Source of the DNA: JBNKEI01 sp050288705
GTDB lineage: Bacteria > Myxococcota > Myxococcia > Myxococcales > UBA5297
Reading direction: 5' to 3'
Length of the DNA stretch: 38,401 nucleotides
Assembly (NCBI GenBank): GCA_050288705.1
Contig: JBNKEI010000146.1
Location: forward strand, 1-38,401
A program made the position numbers and the translations under genes. How positions within the stretch are numbered: position 1 is the stretch's first letter; each line of letters begins with the position of its first letter. The notes beneath the pieces were generated by a model. That model was not told the DNA's origin. It searched no databases and saw nothing but the letters and a program-made list of their open reading frames with translations. Of the stretch, positions 31,764-38,401 are shown one piece after another.

Positions 31764-32624
31764 CTATCCGTTGTAGTGATAAACGCCAGAGATAGGGTAG
31801 TCCATTGGCGTTTCGGTTATTTTTTGAGTGCCATCGGCGTTTGCATTGTTAGAACCTATAAACTGCGCTTTTCCGTCTTTGAATCCGGCAAACATAACCA
31901 CGTGTTCGGGGTTACTAAAGCAAACTACATCGCCTGGTTTGGCGTTTTCCAAAGTAGTTTTCGACCATTTACTGTCTTTTTCCAAGTTTGTTGCCAGACC
32001 GCTCACGCTATCGTTGTGTTCGCTGTGGTCAATCTGTCCAGCTTTTTCTAGGCAGGCGGAAACAAAATTCGCGCAACACACGTCATTGCCTGGCCACTTT
32101 TCTAGATATTGAGCGAGTGGCCCCGAGTTCTTGAGGTCTGCAATGTTTTGTCCTGAGACCGAGCGTGCAATATCCACGGGTTTCGAGCCGCTTGCTTCAG
32201 TGGATGACGATGGGTTGACAGAGGAGGTTTTCGCTGGTTGTTCAGAGCCAAGGTAAGTAGTGCCGGATTGCGATGGTGTGTAGTCGATGCCTTTCGGGCA
32301 GTTTTCAAAGCCGTCTTTGCCATGGCTAGATGGAGCACTGGATTGATTTTCAGCATTTTCGGAGTCAGGTTGTCCCATATTGGCAAGCTTACAGAAAAGC
32401 TCCAAGATTTCGGCAAGCTTGGCAATCATGTCTTTCAAATTATTCTGGGGTCCACCATTGAAATCTTGCCAGGATGAACCGCTTACTTCTTCGAAAGAGC
32501 TTGTTCCATAATCATTAGAAAATTTGTTTGAATTTCCATATGATGCGTCGTTATTTACTTTGCTATAGCTAGGATAAATTGATGTATTAAAGTTGGTTCT
32601 CGCATTGTTTGCATCGACTCGCAT
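31764..32624 (-). CDS. CHAP/NlpC-like amidase with disordered N-terminus (effector-like)
   Basis: This 286-aa protein starts at the ATG 32624 behind GGAGA. Residues 1-60 and 85-165 are Ser/Asn/Gln/Pro-rich; between them is one amphipathic helix (NLKDMIAKLAEILELFCKL). The C-terminal domain (about 168-286) has the papain-like amidase pattern: GNDVCCANFVSACLEKAG with nucleophile Cys184, KPGDVVCFSNPEHVVMFAG with His241, then FIGSNNANADG supplying the polar third residue. Such domains cleave peptidoglycan stem peptides (phage lysins, secreted amidases) or, in some effectors, host proteins. There is no Sec signal, so export would need a contact-dependent or phage-like route. Confidence 0.78.
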   Translation of the reverse strand: MRVDANNARTNFNTSIYPSYSKVNNDASYGNSNKFSNDYGTSSFEEVSGSSWQDFNGGPQNNLKDMIAKLAEILELFCKLANMGQPDSENAENQSSAPSSHGKDGFENCPKGIDYTPSQSGTTYLGSEQPAKTSSVNPSSSTEASGSKPVDIARSVSGQNIADLKNSGPLAQYLEKWPGNDVCCANFVSACLEKAGQIDHSEHNDSVSGLATNLEKDSKWSKTTLENAKPGDVVCFSNPEHVVMFAGFKDGKAQFIGSNNANADGTQKITETPMDYPISGVYHYNG

Positions 32625-32979
32625 GGTTCTTCTCCGTTAGGTTTGCTGTTTTGAAATGAATTAAACTTGAACAAATTGTATTGTTCTGCAAGCAGCATGC
32701 CACGGTTTTTCAAGTCTGATTTCAATAAAAAATGATCTAATTGATCCCAAACAATCCGGCTATTGTTGGTCTTGTCGATCAATGCGATCAATACGATCTG
32801 TCTGATCGATGTTATTTTTTCTAAGTGCTTGCACTTTTCAGCAAATGAACTAGTGGGCTTGCTGACCACACCCTGTGGCAATAATTGTCTTTAGGTAAGA
32901 GCAAAAACCAAATGCCTTCCTATCAGTTGCAATAGCTCTCGCAGAATGTTAACCCTTCATAAACAAGGGTGAACGTATT
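32625..32979. other. Intergenic region with four GATC sites at 9-bp spacing
   Basis: These 355 AT-rich bases separate the amidase-like gene from the cyclic-nucleotide-binding gene. GATC occurs at 32777, 32786, 32795 and 32804, i.e. every 9 bp. The minus-strand frame through it has no recognisable similarity. Promoters for both divergent genes should lie here but none is clear by eye. Confidence 0.4.
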
Positions 32980-33615
32980 ATGGGTGAGAACCAGCTTTAC
33001 CACCGATTTGGGCGTGAATTTCCTAAAGGCGAAGTATTGTTTCGCGAAGGCGAAGTAGGCAAGGAAATGTATGTCATTCAATCGGGCATAGTTTCGGTCT
33101 CCAAGAAAGTTCGCAATGTTGAAAAAATATTGGCAACTCTCGGGGCAGGTGAGTTTTTTGGAGAAATGGCAATAATTTCCAACAAACCTCGTACCGCTAC
33201 TGCGGTGGTAGTAGAGCCGGCGCGGTGCTTGGTTATTGACCAAAAAACTTTCGAAACTATGGTTTGCTCTAACGCGGAAATAGCAGTTCGCATGATCAAG
33301 AAATTGGCGGATAGGTTGCAAGAGGCCGATGCGCAAATTGAAAATCTTCTTTTACGCGACGCGCAAAGCCGAGTAGTGCATCACTTGGTTCATGCCGCGC
33401 AAACCCGGGGAGTAGCTGTTCCTGGTGGAATTCGGGCGGAAATAAATTTTTCTACCCTGGGCGGAGTGCTGGGAATCGAAGAACTGCAATTAAGCCAGGC
33501 GCTAACCAAACTTGACCAGGCTGGGCTTGCCTGGCAAGGAGATGGGGCCGTCTTGATTCCCGATGTGCAGAAGCTCAAAATGCTACTAGAATCATTGGGT
33601 GCCAAGAGTAAGTAG
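32980..33615 (+). CDS. Cyclic-nucleotide-binding regulator (Crp-like)
   Basis: This 211-aa protein has an N-terminal cyclic-nucleotide-binding domain (FPKGEVLFREGEVGKEMYVIQSGIVSV, GEFFGEMAIISNKPRTATAVV) in which the phosphate-binding cassette with its conserved Arg-Thr (PRTAT) is intact. After the dimer helix, the C-terminal 70 residues (FSTLGGVLGIEELQLSQALTKLDQAGL) look like a winged helix-turn-helix, divergent from Crp. AGGGTG precedes the ATG. The next gene, 30 bp on, encodes a cAMP-phosphodiesterase-like protein, so cAMP sensing and removal are probably coupled. Confidence 0.88.
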   Translation: MGENQLYHRFGREFPKGEVLFREGEVGKEMYVIQSGIVSVSKKVRNVEKILATLGAGEFFGEMAIISNKPRTATAVVVEPARCLVIDQKTFETMVCSNAEIAVRMIKKLADRLQEADAQIENLLLRDAQSRVVHHLVHAAQTRGVAVPGGIRAEINFSTLGGVLGIEELQLSQALTKLDQAGLAWQGDGAVLIPDVQKLKMLLESLGAKSK

Positions 33616-33645
33616 CCACCAACTTTAATTAACGCTGAGGTCTAA

Positions 33646-34419
33646 ATGAAGATGCGAGTGCTCGGCTGCCATGGCGGAGAGCTGCCGAAACATCGCACTA
33701 CTTGTTTTCTTCTGGACGGGAAATTAGCCCTTGATGCGGGGGCGTTGACTAGTACACTGACTCTTGATGAGCTAATGCAGGTCGACGATATTGTGCTTTC
33801 TCACTCGCATTTGGATCACGTGAAAGATTTGCCTTTGTTGGTCGATATTCTGGTAGGACGTCGCGCCAAACCGGTGGTGGTGCATGCTTCTAGCGCCTGT
33901 GCGCAAACATTAAAAGACAGCGTTTTTAACGACAAATTATGGCCGGATTTCACCAAGATTCCCACTAGTGTGAATCCGGTACTGGAAATTCGTACCTTTC
34001 GGCTAGGAAAGTCTTTTATGGCAGGCCAATTAGAGATAATGCCTATACTTATGAAACACCCGGTGGAAAGCTGTGGATTTGTGGTACAAAGCAAAGAAAA
34101 TGATGGTACAGTGCTGGCTATGAGTGGGGATACCGGGCCTACTCAGGAGTTTTGGGATGTGTTAAACAGCACCACAAATTTAAGAGCTTTGTTATTAGAA
34201 ACATCTTTTCCTAATGAATTGCAATGTCTCGCCGACGTGAGCGGGCATTTAACTCCAAGAACTGCTAAGAATGAATTGCAAAAATTTCATTTTCGAAGAG
34301 ATTGCGATATATTTCTGTACCATCTGAAACCGGCATTTATTGAAGAAATAAAAAAGCAATTGAATGATGCTCAGATAAATGCGCATGTGTTGGAGTTAAA
34401 TGAAATATTTGAATTCTGA
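33646..34419 (+). CDS. Class II 3',5'-cyclic nucleotide phosphodiesterase (MBL fold)
   Basis: This 257-aa metallo-beta-lactamase-fold protein has the metal site HSHLDHVKD, the family's MRVLGCHGGELPKHRTTCFLLD start, MSGDTGPTQEFWD and the late His in FLYHLKP. It matches the class II cAMP phosphodiesterase family (yeast PDE1 / Vibrio CpdP type), which hydrolyses cAMP to AMP. There is no signal peptide, so it is cytoplasmic. TGAGGT precedes the ATG. It overlaps folC by 20 bp. Confidence 0.88.
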   Translation: MKMRVLGCHGGELPKHRTTCFLLDGKLALDAGALTSTLTLDELMQVDDIVLSHSHLDHVKDLPLLVDILVGRRAKPVVVHASSACAQTLKDSVFNDKLWPDFTKIPTSVNPVLEIRTFRLGKSFMAGQLEIMPILMKHPVESCGFVVQSKENDGTVLAMSGDTGPTQEFWDVLNSTTNLRALLLETSFPNELQCLADVSGHLTPRTAKNELQKFHFRRDCDIFLYHLKPAFIEEIKKQLNDAQINAHVLELNEIFEF

Positions 34420-35689
34420 AGAAGCCTTAAGGTTTTTAGAATCAAGTTCTCGACTAGGAATGCGTTTTGGACTTTCCAGAATAAACGACTTGCTAAAGTA
34501 TTTAGATTGTCCACAAACTCAATATCGTATTTTGCATGTAGCAGGTACTAATGGCAAGGGGTCGACCTGTGCATTTGCTGCCTCTATATTAAAAGAGGCG
34601 GGTTTTTTGGTGGGACTATATACCTCGCCGCATTTGATTCGAGTGTACGAACGATTTCAAGTCGCAGGAATAGAAATAACTCCTCAGGAATTTTCCGAGG
34701 CAATTTCTCCGATTTATAACTACGCTCAGAAAAAATCAACCGAGGATCTCACTTATTTCGAAATATGCACTGCCGCTGCTCTTTGGCATTTCGCACAAAA
34801 CAAGGTTGATTTCGCAGTGATAGAAACTGGTTTAGGGGGAAGGCTTGACTCCACCAATGCAGTGCAGTCCCAGGTGACCGCTATTACTCGTATTGATCTT
34901 GATCACACTGCTTGGTTAGGAAATACCTTGGCTTTAGTTGCTCAAGAAAAAGCGGGAATATTCAAATCAGGCGCAAGGGTAGTATTGGGCCGGCAGGAGC
35001 CCGAGGCTTTGATGCCTCTTCGGGAAAAGGCAAAAAAAATAGGAGAAAGGCCTTATATTGCCGGCGCGGATTTTTGCTTGACCTCGGTAGGTGTAGATTC
35101 CCAAGGATTGGAAATTTTAGAGTTTTCTCAGGGAAATGTTTGTCTGCCTAATCTTTCTTTATCACTGCTGGGAGCGCATCAAATAGAAAATGCCGAGGTG
35201 GCAATTCAATCGGTTCACCTATTATGTCCGGAAATTGGCGAGTTTTTCATTCGTGAAGGATTGCGTAAAACTCGTTGGCCAGGACGAATGGAGGTAGTAG
35301 ATAAGCAGCCGCTAACTATTCTGGACGGAGCACACAATCCCAACGGAGCGCGTGCCTTGGTAATGGCTATGCGTTCATTGTTTCCTTTCTACAAAGTCCA
35401 TCTTGTTTTCGGTGCATTGGCGGACAAGGATGTAAAAGGGGTTATGGAAATTGTGTTTCCGGTGGCGGAAAAAGTTTATTTAGCAAGTCCCCAATGTGAA
35501 CGGGCAATGGAGTTGTCGAGTCTTCACGAGCAGGCGCGATTGCTAAAAACAGAGCCAGTGAATTGCGACTCCGTAGCTCAGGCGATTGAGCTGGCTCGAC
35601 AAAATGCTTCGCAGAATAATAATGCTGTGGTTTTAATAGCCGGGTCTCTTTTTGTAATTGGGGAAGCAAAAGCTTATTTAGAAAATTGA
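34400..35689 (+). CDS. folC: Folylpolyglutamate synthase / dihydrofolate synthase
   Basis: This 429-aa Mur-ligase-family enzyme adds glutamate to dihydropteroate or folate using ATP. Landmarks are the P-loop HVAGTNGKGST, the folate loop YTSPHLIRVYERFQV, IETGLGGRLDSTNAV, the metal-binding DLDHTAWLG, the carbamylated-Lys region AQEKAGIFK and the C-terminal DGAHNPNGAR. The length is normal. It starts inside the end of the phosphodiesterase gene, so translation is coupled. Confidence 0.95.
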   Translation: MKYLNSEEALRFLESSSRLGMRFGLSRINDLLKYLDCPQTQYRILHVAGTNGKGSTCAFAASILKEAGFLVGLYTSPHLIRVYERFQVAGIEITPQEFSEAISPIYNYAQKKSTEDLTYFEICTAAALWHFAQNKVDFAVIETGLGGRLDSTNAVQSQVTAITRIDLDHTAWLGNTLALVAQEKAGIFKSGARVVLGRQEPEALMPLREKAKKIGERPYIAGADFCLTSVGVDSQGLEILEFSQGNVCLPNLSLSLLGAHQIENAEVAIQSVHLLCPEIGEFFIREGLRKTRWPGRMEVVDKQPLTILDGAHNPNGARALVMAMRSLFPFYKVHLVFGALADKDVKGVMEIVFPVAEKVYLASPQCERAMELSSLHEQARLLKTEPVNCDSVAQAIELARQNASQNNNAVVLIAGSLFVIGEAKAYLEN

Positions 35690-35704
35690 CGCCAATAAAT
35701 TGCT

Positions 35705-36781
35705 TTAAGCATGACCAACTTTCTGAAAAGCATTGCGTATAGCTATTGCAATGGGACGCAAGTGTCGTTGTCCTAAGTTAATAGCTTGGAAACTTGAGTA
35801 TATCTGTTTTTCTAAGGAAAGGTCATGCATAGGGTTGGAGCAGATCTCTTCGATTGCGGAAATAGTTCTTAAAAAATGAATTTCGCGAAAATCGTTGCCG
35901 GACGGTAAATCCAATTCATGATGGCGTTCGCAGGCTGTAACCACAAATTCAGGTAATTTCCACAATTTCGCAATTTGCCTGCCAATCTGAGTATGAAATA
36001 AGTCATGCAAGGCTTCAACGACGTCCAAGGGAACAGTTTTTACTCGGCCAGAGACAACAAGTTCACCTAATGCGCGCAATATAAAAGTTTGGCCGATGTC
36101 ATGTAATATGCCCGCTAAAAAAAGCCTCATTGGATCGCCAATATGCCATTCGGAAGCCAATTGACCTGCGACCATACTAGTAACCACTGAGTGTTTCCAT
36201 AATCTATCCCACCAAGGGCGGAAAACGTTTTGAATGGAAGATATTCCCGGATCAAAAAGCGGGCCTGCTAGGGCGACCGTAGCTGCATTGGCAGTTTCAC
36301 GCAGGCCAATTCTGGTGATTGCATCTCTTAAGCTGTCAATTTGGCTAATGTTTGCAGAAAAAGCTGAATTGGCTACCTTTAACACCTCTGCAGATATTGC
36401 GGGATCGCGCCCTACCAGGGATACCACTTTCCCGATTTGAGCATCGGGTTTGCGTACTGCTTCGAATATTTCGGCAGCTAACACCGGAAATGCAGGTAAA
36501 CTCGCTAATTTCGAACCGAGATTGCATTTAATGAAATCAATGAGATGTTCATGTTCGGCTAATGCGCTTTTGTCCATTTCTTGGCGTAAGCCTTGATCGT
36601 ACAGCAAAAGCCCTTCCCAATTAAACATTCGTTCTTCATTGGCCCAGAGAAAGTTAATGCCAGGCTCAGTATTGCTTTGGACTACCTTGACATTAATGTG
36701 ATTAGCATCTGCATTATTGCTGGCCGGTGTTGCATTAGTAGGTCTTTTTTTGCCTAGTATATTGTAAAGCCAATTGAGCAA
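35705..36781 (-). CDS. HDOD-domain signalling protein
   Basis: This 358-aa protein has a variable N-terminus of about 90 residues and an HDOD domain (about 90-330): LASLPAFPVLAAEIFEAVRKPDAQIGKVVSLVGRDPAISAEVLKVANSAF, ITRIGLRETANA and FLAGILHDIGQ. HDOD proteins resemble HD phosphohydrolases but usually lack the full active site and act as signalling scaffolds (family knowledge). It starts with TTG at 36781 supported by AGGAGT. It is convergent with folC, 15 bp apart. Confidence 0.88.
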   Translation of the reverse strand: MLNWLYNILGKKRPTNATPASNNADANHINVKVVQSNTEPGINFLWANEERMFNWEGLLLYDQGLRQEMDKSALAEHEHLIDFIKCNLGSKLASLPAFPVLAAEIFEAVRKPDAQIGKVVSLVGRDPAISAEVLKVANSAFSANISQIDSLRDAITRIGLRETANAATVALAGPLFDPGISSIQNVFRPWWDRLWKHSVVTSMVAGQLASEWHIGDPMRLFLAGILHDIGQTFILRALGELVVSGRVKTVPLDVVEALHDLFHTQIGRQIAKLWKLPEFVVTACERHHELDLPSGNDFREIHFLRTISAIEEICSNPMHDLSLEKQIYSSFQAINLGQRHLRPIAIAIRNAFQKVGHA

Positions 36782-36916
36782 TCTTTACTCCTATCGGTTC
36801 ACAATCTTGTCCATGAGTATAATAAACCTTCTAATTGACTGGGTGCTAGGTGGACAGTTGCACTTTCTCGAATCAAGCGTGCGACTTGAGACGGAGGCTG
36901 CCAGCAGCTAATTTTT

Positions 36917-36936
36917 AATAGACAAAAATAGACAAA
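36917..36936. repeat. Tandem decamers at the left end of the IS607 relic
   Basis: AATAGACAAA occurs twice head to tail (36917-36926, 36927-36936), 17 bp before the tnpA start. Short direct repeats at the ends of IS607 elements are thought to bind the serine transposase, so this may be the surviving left end. Confidence 0.45.
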
Positions 36937-36953
36937 TATATAATTTTATTTGC

Positions 36954-37306
36954 ATGAAACTGAGTGTTTGGGCCAAGGAGCAGGGGATTTCGTACAAAAC
37001 CGCCTGGCGGATAAACAAAGTAAGTATCCAACGCTTAAAAAGAAAGGAAGGCATGATTCCGCGCGATTCGACAACGGGCCGGAAACCATAAAATTTAAAG
37101 GAAAAAGTATCCGTATGCCAGTTGTCGGCTGGGTAAAAATGCGGGAGGAGTTACGATTTTCAGGTAAACCGCTATCAGCAACAGTAAGTAGAACTGCTGA
37201 CCGCTGGTTTGTCTCAGTGCCGGTGCAGATTCAAATTCCTGACCATGTCGTGCGTGAAAGCCAAATCGCGACCGGCAAAAACGCGATAGATATGCATTTC
37301 TTCTAA
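36954..37306 (+). pseudogene. IS607-family element relic (tnpA start joined to tnpB middle)
   Basis: From the ATG at 36954 the frame reads MKLSVWAKEQGISYKTAWRI, the typical N-terminal helix-turn-helix of the IS607 serine transposase TnpA, then is lost. In another frame, up to 37306, comes IKFKGKSIRMPVVGWVKM and SGKPLSATVSRTADRWFVSV, the region before the RuvC domain of TnpB (accessory nuclease). Most of both genes is deleted and the frame breaks just before the expected catalytic Asp, so the element is dead. Confidence 0.8.
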
Positions 37307-37361
37307 ATTGCCTATATTTCCAGCGGTTGGTAAAGCGAGCCTCGTTCGGGGAGGGTCTTAT

Positions 37362-37390
37362 TGGTAGTAAAACTTTTCTCTTTACTACCA
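37362..37390. promoter_or_regulatory. Strong dyad upstream of the papain-like gene
   Basis: TGGTAGTAAA (37362-37371) and TTTACTACCA (37381-37390) are perfect inverted decamers with a 9-nt loop, 91 bp before the next start codon. There is no T-run after it, so an operator or mRNA hairpin is more likely than a terminator. Confidence 0.4.
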
Positions 37391-37481
37391 TAATGCCGTT
37401 TATAGTATGTGCCGGTACACCGATTTGGAGCGATGGCGCATAGTAAGTATTGGTTTTTTAATTGATTTAGTTGAGGCCAGA

Positions 37482-38246
37482 ATGTTTGACCCCACGAAAA
37501 ATAATGGGTTTCGTCCAAAAAGCGGATATTCCGCCCGTTCTTCCGAGGTCATGACGCCTGTTGACCGCTCTAGAAGCTTCGCCAATGTTCAAGACCCTGT
37601 CAGGGGAGCGAAAACAGCGCCGAAAGCGCCTCATGAAAAGGCCATTGGAGCAAATCGACCCGGGTATTCGAGCGGTTTTTCTCAAACTAAGTTGAAAGAC
37701 TCCGATTTTTTTATGCCGAACCGTCCAAAACCGATGCCACGCCCCCGCCAGCCACGCCTGCAATACTACCCCTACTACCCCTACTATCCCTACTACCCCT
37801 CTGGACCAAAATCGAGCATCTATTCTAGAAGTATTGTCGACGGACGGGGCGAATCGGGATGCACTGTCACGTGCATTGCCATGGCGGCTCGCGTTAGTTA
37901 CGATAAAGCCCGAGAGGTCGCGATAAAAACAGGTGGCTTCACCCCTGGAGTAGGCATGTGCATAGCGGATGCCAAGGAAGCGCTGGCATGTCTTGGCGTG
38001 TCATCAACCGTGCGCTCTCAATCTGAAGGATGGAGCAGCCTTCCCGACTGTGCCATTATCTCGGTGGAAGGTGATACATCTTCCACTTCATCTTCATCTT
38101 CAACCACTTTAATCACTTTGCACGCGGTTCTCTTCCGTCGCAAGAACGGCAGGGAGTACATCTACGATTGCACTAGGTATAGTCCGAAACCGATCTCAGA
38201 CTACACGCTGAACACCGACCGCGACTGCCTCGAAATACATGAATAG
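37482..38246 (+). CDS. Papain/C39-like cysteine protease-fold protein with Pro/Tyr-rich linker (effector-like)
   Basis: This 254-aa protein starts at the ATG 37482, with GAGG 5 nt upstream. Residues 1-90 are Ser/Pro/Lys-rich and disordered-looking; a Pro-rich linker then contains YYP repeats (YYPYYPYYPYYP) encoded by 12-bp tandem repeats. The domain at about 118-254 has GCTVTCIAMAARVSYDKA (Cys127, Cys131), ALACLGV, LHAVLFRRKNGREYIYD (His214, Asp229), the order of C39/papain-like peptidases. Cys127 is the more likely nucleophile by the (D/G)C-x-V pattern. It is paralogous to the protein at 22306-23061, which lacks the His. There is no Sec signal. A Ser-run (SSTSSSSSTT) sits in a loop before the His. 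Confidence 0.68.
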   Translation: MFDPTKNNGFRPKSGYSARSSEVMTPVDRSRSFANVQDPVRGAKTAPKAPHEKAIGANRPGYSSGFSQTKLKDSDFFMPNRPKPMPRPRQPRLQYYPYYPYYPYYPSGPKSSIYSRSIVDGRGESGCTVTCIAMAARVSYDKAREVAIKTGGFTPGVGMCIADAKEALACLGVSSTVRSQSEGWSSLPDCAIISVEGDTSSTSSSSSTTLITLHAVLFRRKNGREYIYDCTRYSPKPISDYTLNTDRDCLEIHE

Positions 38247-38297
38247 CCTAAGCGGCGCACTAGGGCATGTCCCTATATCCGACATCGCCGCTTCGTC

Positions 38298-38317
38298 ATT
38301 CCCGCGAAGGCGGGAAT
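38298..38317. repeat. REP-like palindrome
   Basis: ATTCCCGC-GAAG-GCGGGAAT forms a perfect 8-bp stem with a 4-nt loop, 51 bp after the papain-like gene. The sequence belongs to the CATTCCCGCGAAGGCGGGAATC class of dispersed palindromes common in Proteobacteria. The rest of 38247-38401 shows no gene. Confidence 0.7.
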
Positions 38318-38401
38318 CCAGTGGGCACGACTTTGTCAATCGATGATTTGGGGCCAAAGGTCAGCCCATCCAGGGTTCGTTTTTTCGATGAGACCCATCT
38401 T

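Noticed and set aside
37763..37800. 12-bp tandem repeats considered as a CRISPR or VNTR locus outside genes
   Set aside because: They are in frame inside the papain-like gene and encode its YYP linker; there are no spacers.
16727..38271. 14-bp inverted match (GACATGCCCTAGTG at 16727-16740 against 38258-38271)
   Set aside because: A match of this length is expected by chance in a window this size, and nothing else at the two places is similar.

Overview
The window looks like a chromosomal segment of a Gram-negative bacterium of the Myxococcota / former Deltaproteobacteria type (inference). Support comes from lpxC (lipid A), paired Hanks-type Ser/Thr kinases with an HRDVSPNN loop, a DUF1844 protein next to a small acidic protein starting MTQNIDPKLYDKR, an HDOD protein, a cyclic-nucleotide-binding protein beside a class II cAMP phosphodiesterase, and an F0-only ATP synthase operon. 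Base composition is moderate, with clearly GC-richer patches in the accessory part. No rRNA, tRNA or CRISPR array was recognised.

Layout. (1) 1-650: start of a gene running off the left edge, an IS91-type transposase relic and a hairpin repeat. (2) 653-12.4 kb: housekeeping genes on the minus strand apart from one acetyltransferase: two kinases (one with an internal zinc-ribbon-like insert and a C-terminal anchor), lpxC, DUF1844 plus an acidic protein, an aminotransferase, a DUF192 lipoprotein / GNAT / DUF2156 operon, htpX and rsmB. (3) 12.7-17.3 kb, plus strand: clpX overlapping a UbiE/MenG methyltransferase, then atpZ-atpI-atpB-atpE-atpF without F1 genes. (4) 17.4-19.8 kb: an endonuclease/phosphatase-fold lipoprotein and an orphan histidine kinase.

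(5) 19.9-32.6 kb is a mosaic accessory region. It holds a GC-rich CDF metal exporter with a divergent MerR regulator and a textbook 19-bp-spacer promoter; a methyltransferase behind a long dyad; a VIT1/CCC1 transporter plus a 61-bp relic of a second copy; a HEPN/MNT (type VII-like) toxin-antitoxin pair; a DUF362 ferredoxin-like protein; an alpha/beta hydrolase divergent from an AraC-GyrI regulator; and several proteins with Ser/Asn-rich, disordered-looking N-termini that resemble secreted effectors. The effector-like proteins are a papain/C39-like protein, an 88-aa Ser-rich protein, a protein with a GG..GPGN / HDAAGYL motif and an 11-residue glycine-zipper tail, two small unknowns and a CHAP/NlpC-like amidase. 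(6) 33-36.8 kb returns to core genes: cAMP-type receptor, cAMP phosphodiesterase, folC, HDOD. (7) 36.9-38.4 kb: an IS607 relic, a strong dyad, a second papain/C39-like protein paralogous to the one at 22.3 kb, and a REP-like palindrome.

The most interesting signal is the dispersed effector-like set (22.3, 25.0, 27.7, 30.5, 31.2, 32.6 and 37.5 kb). Its two papain-like paralogues differ in that one keeps Cys/His/Asp while the other has lost at least the His. No secretion system is visible in the window, so the effector reading is inference.
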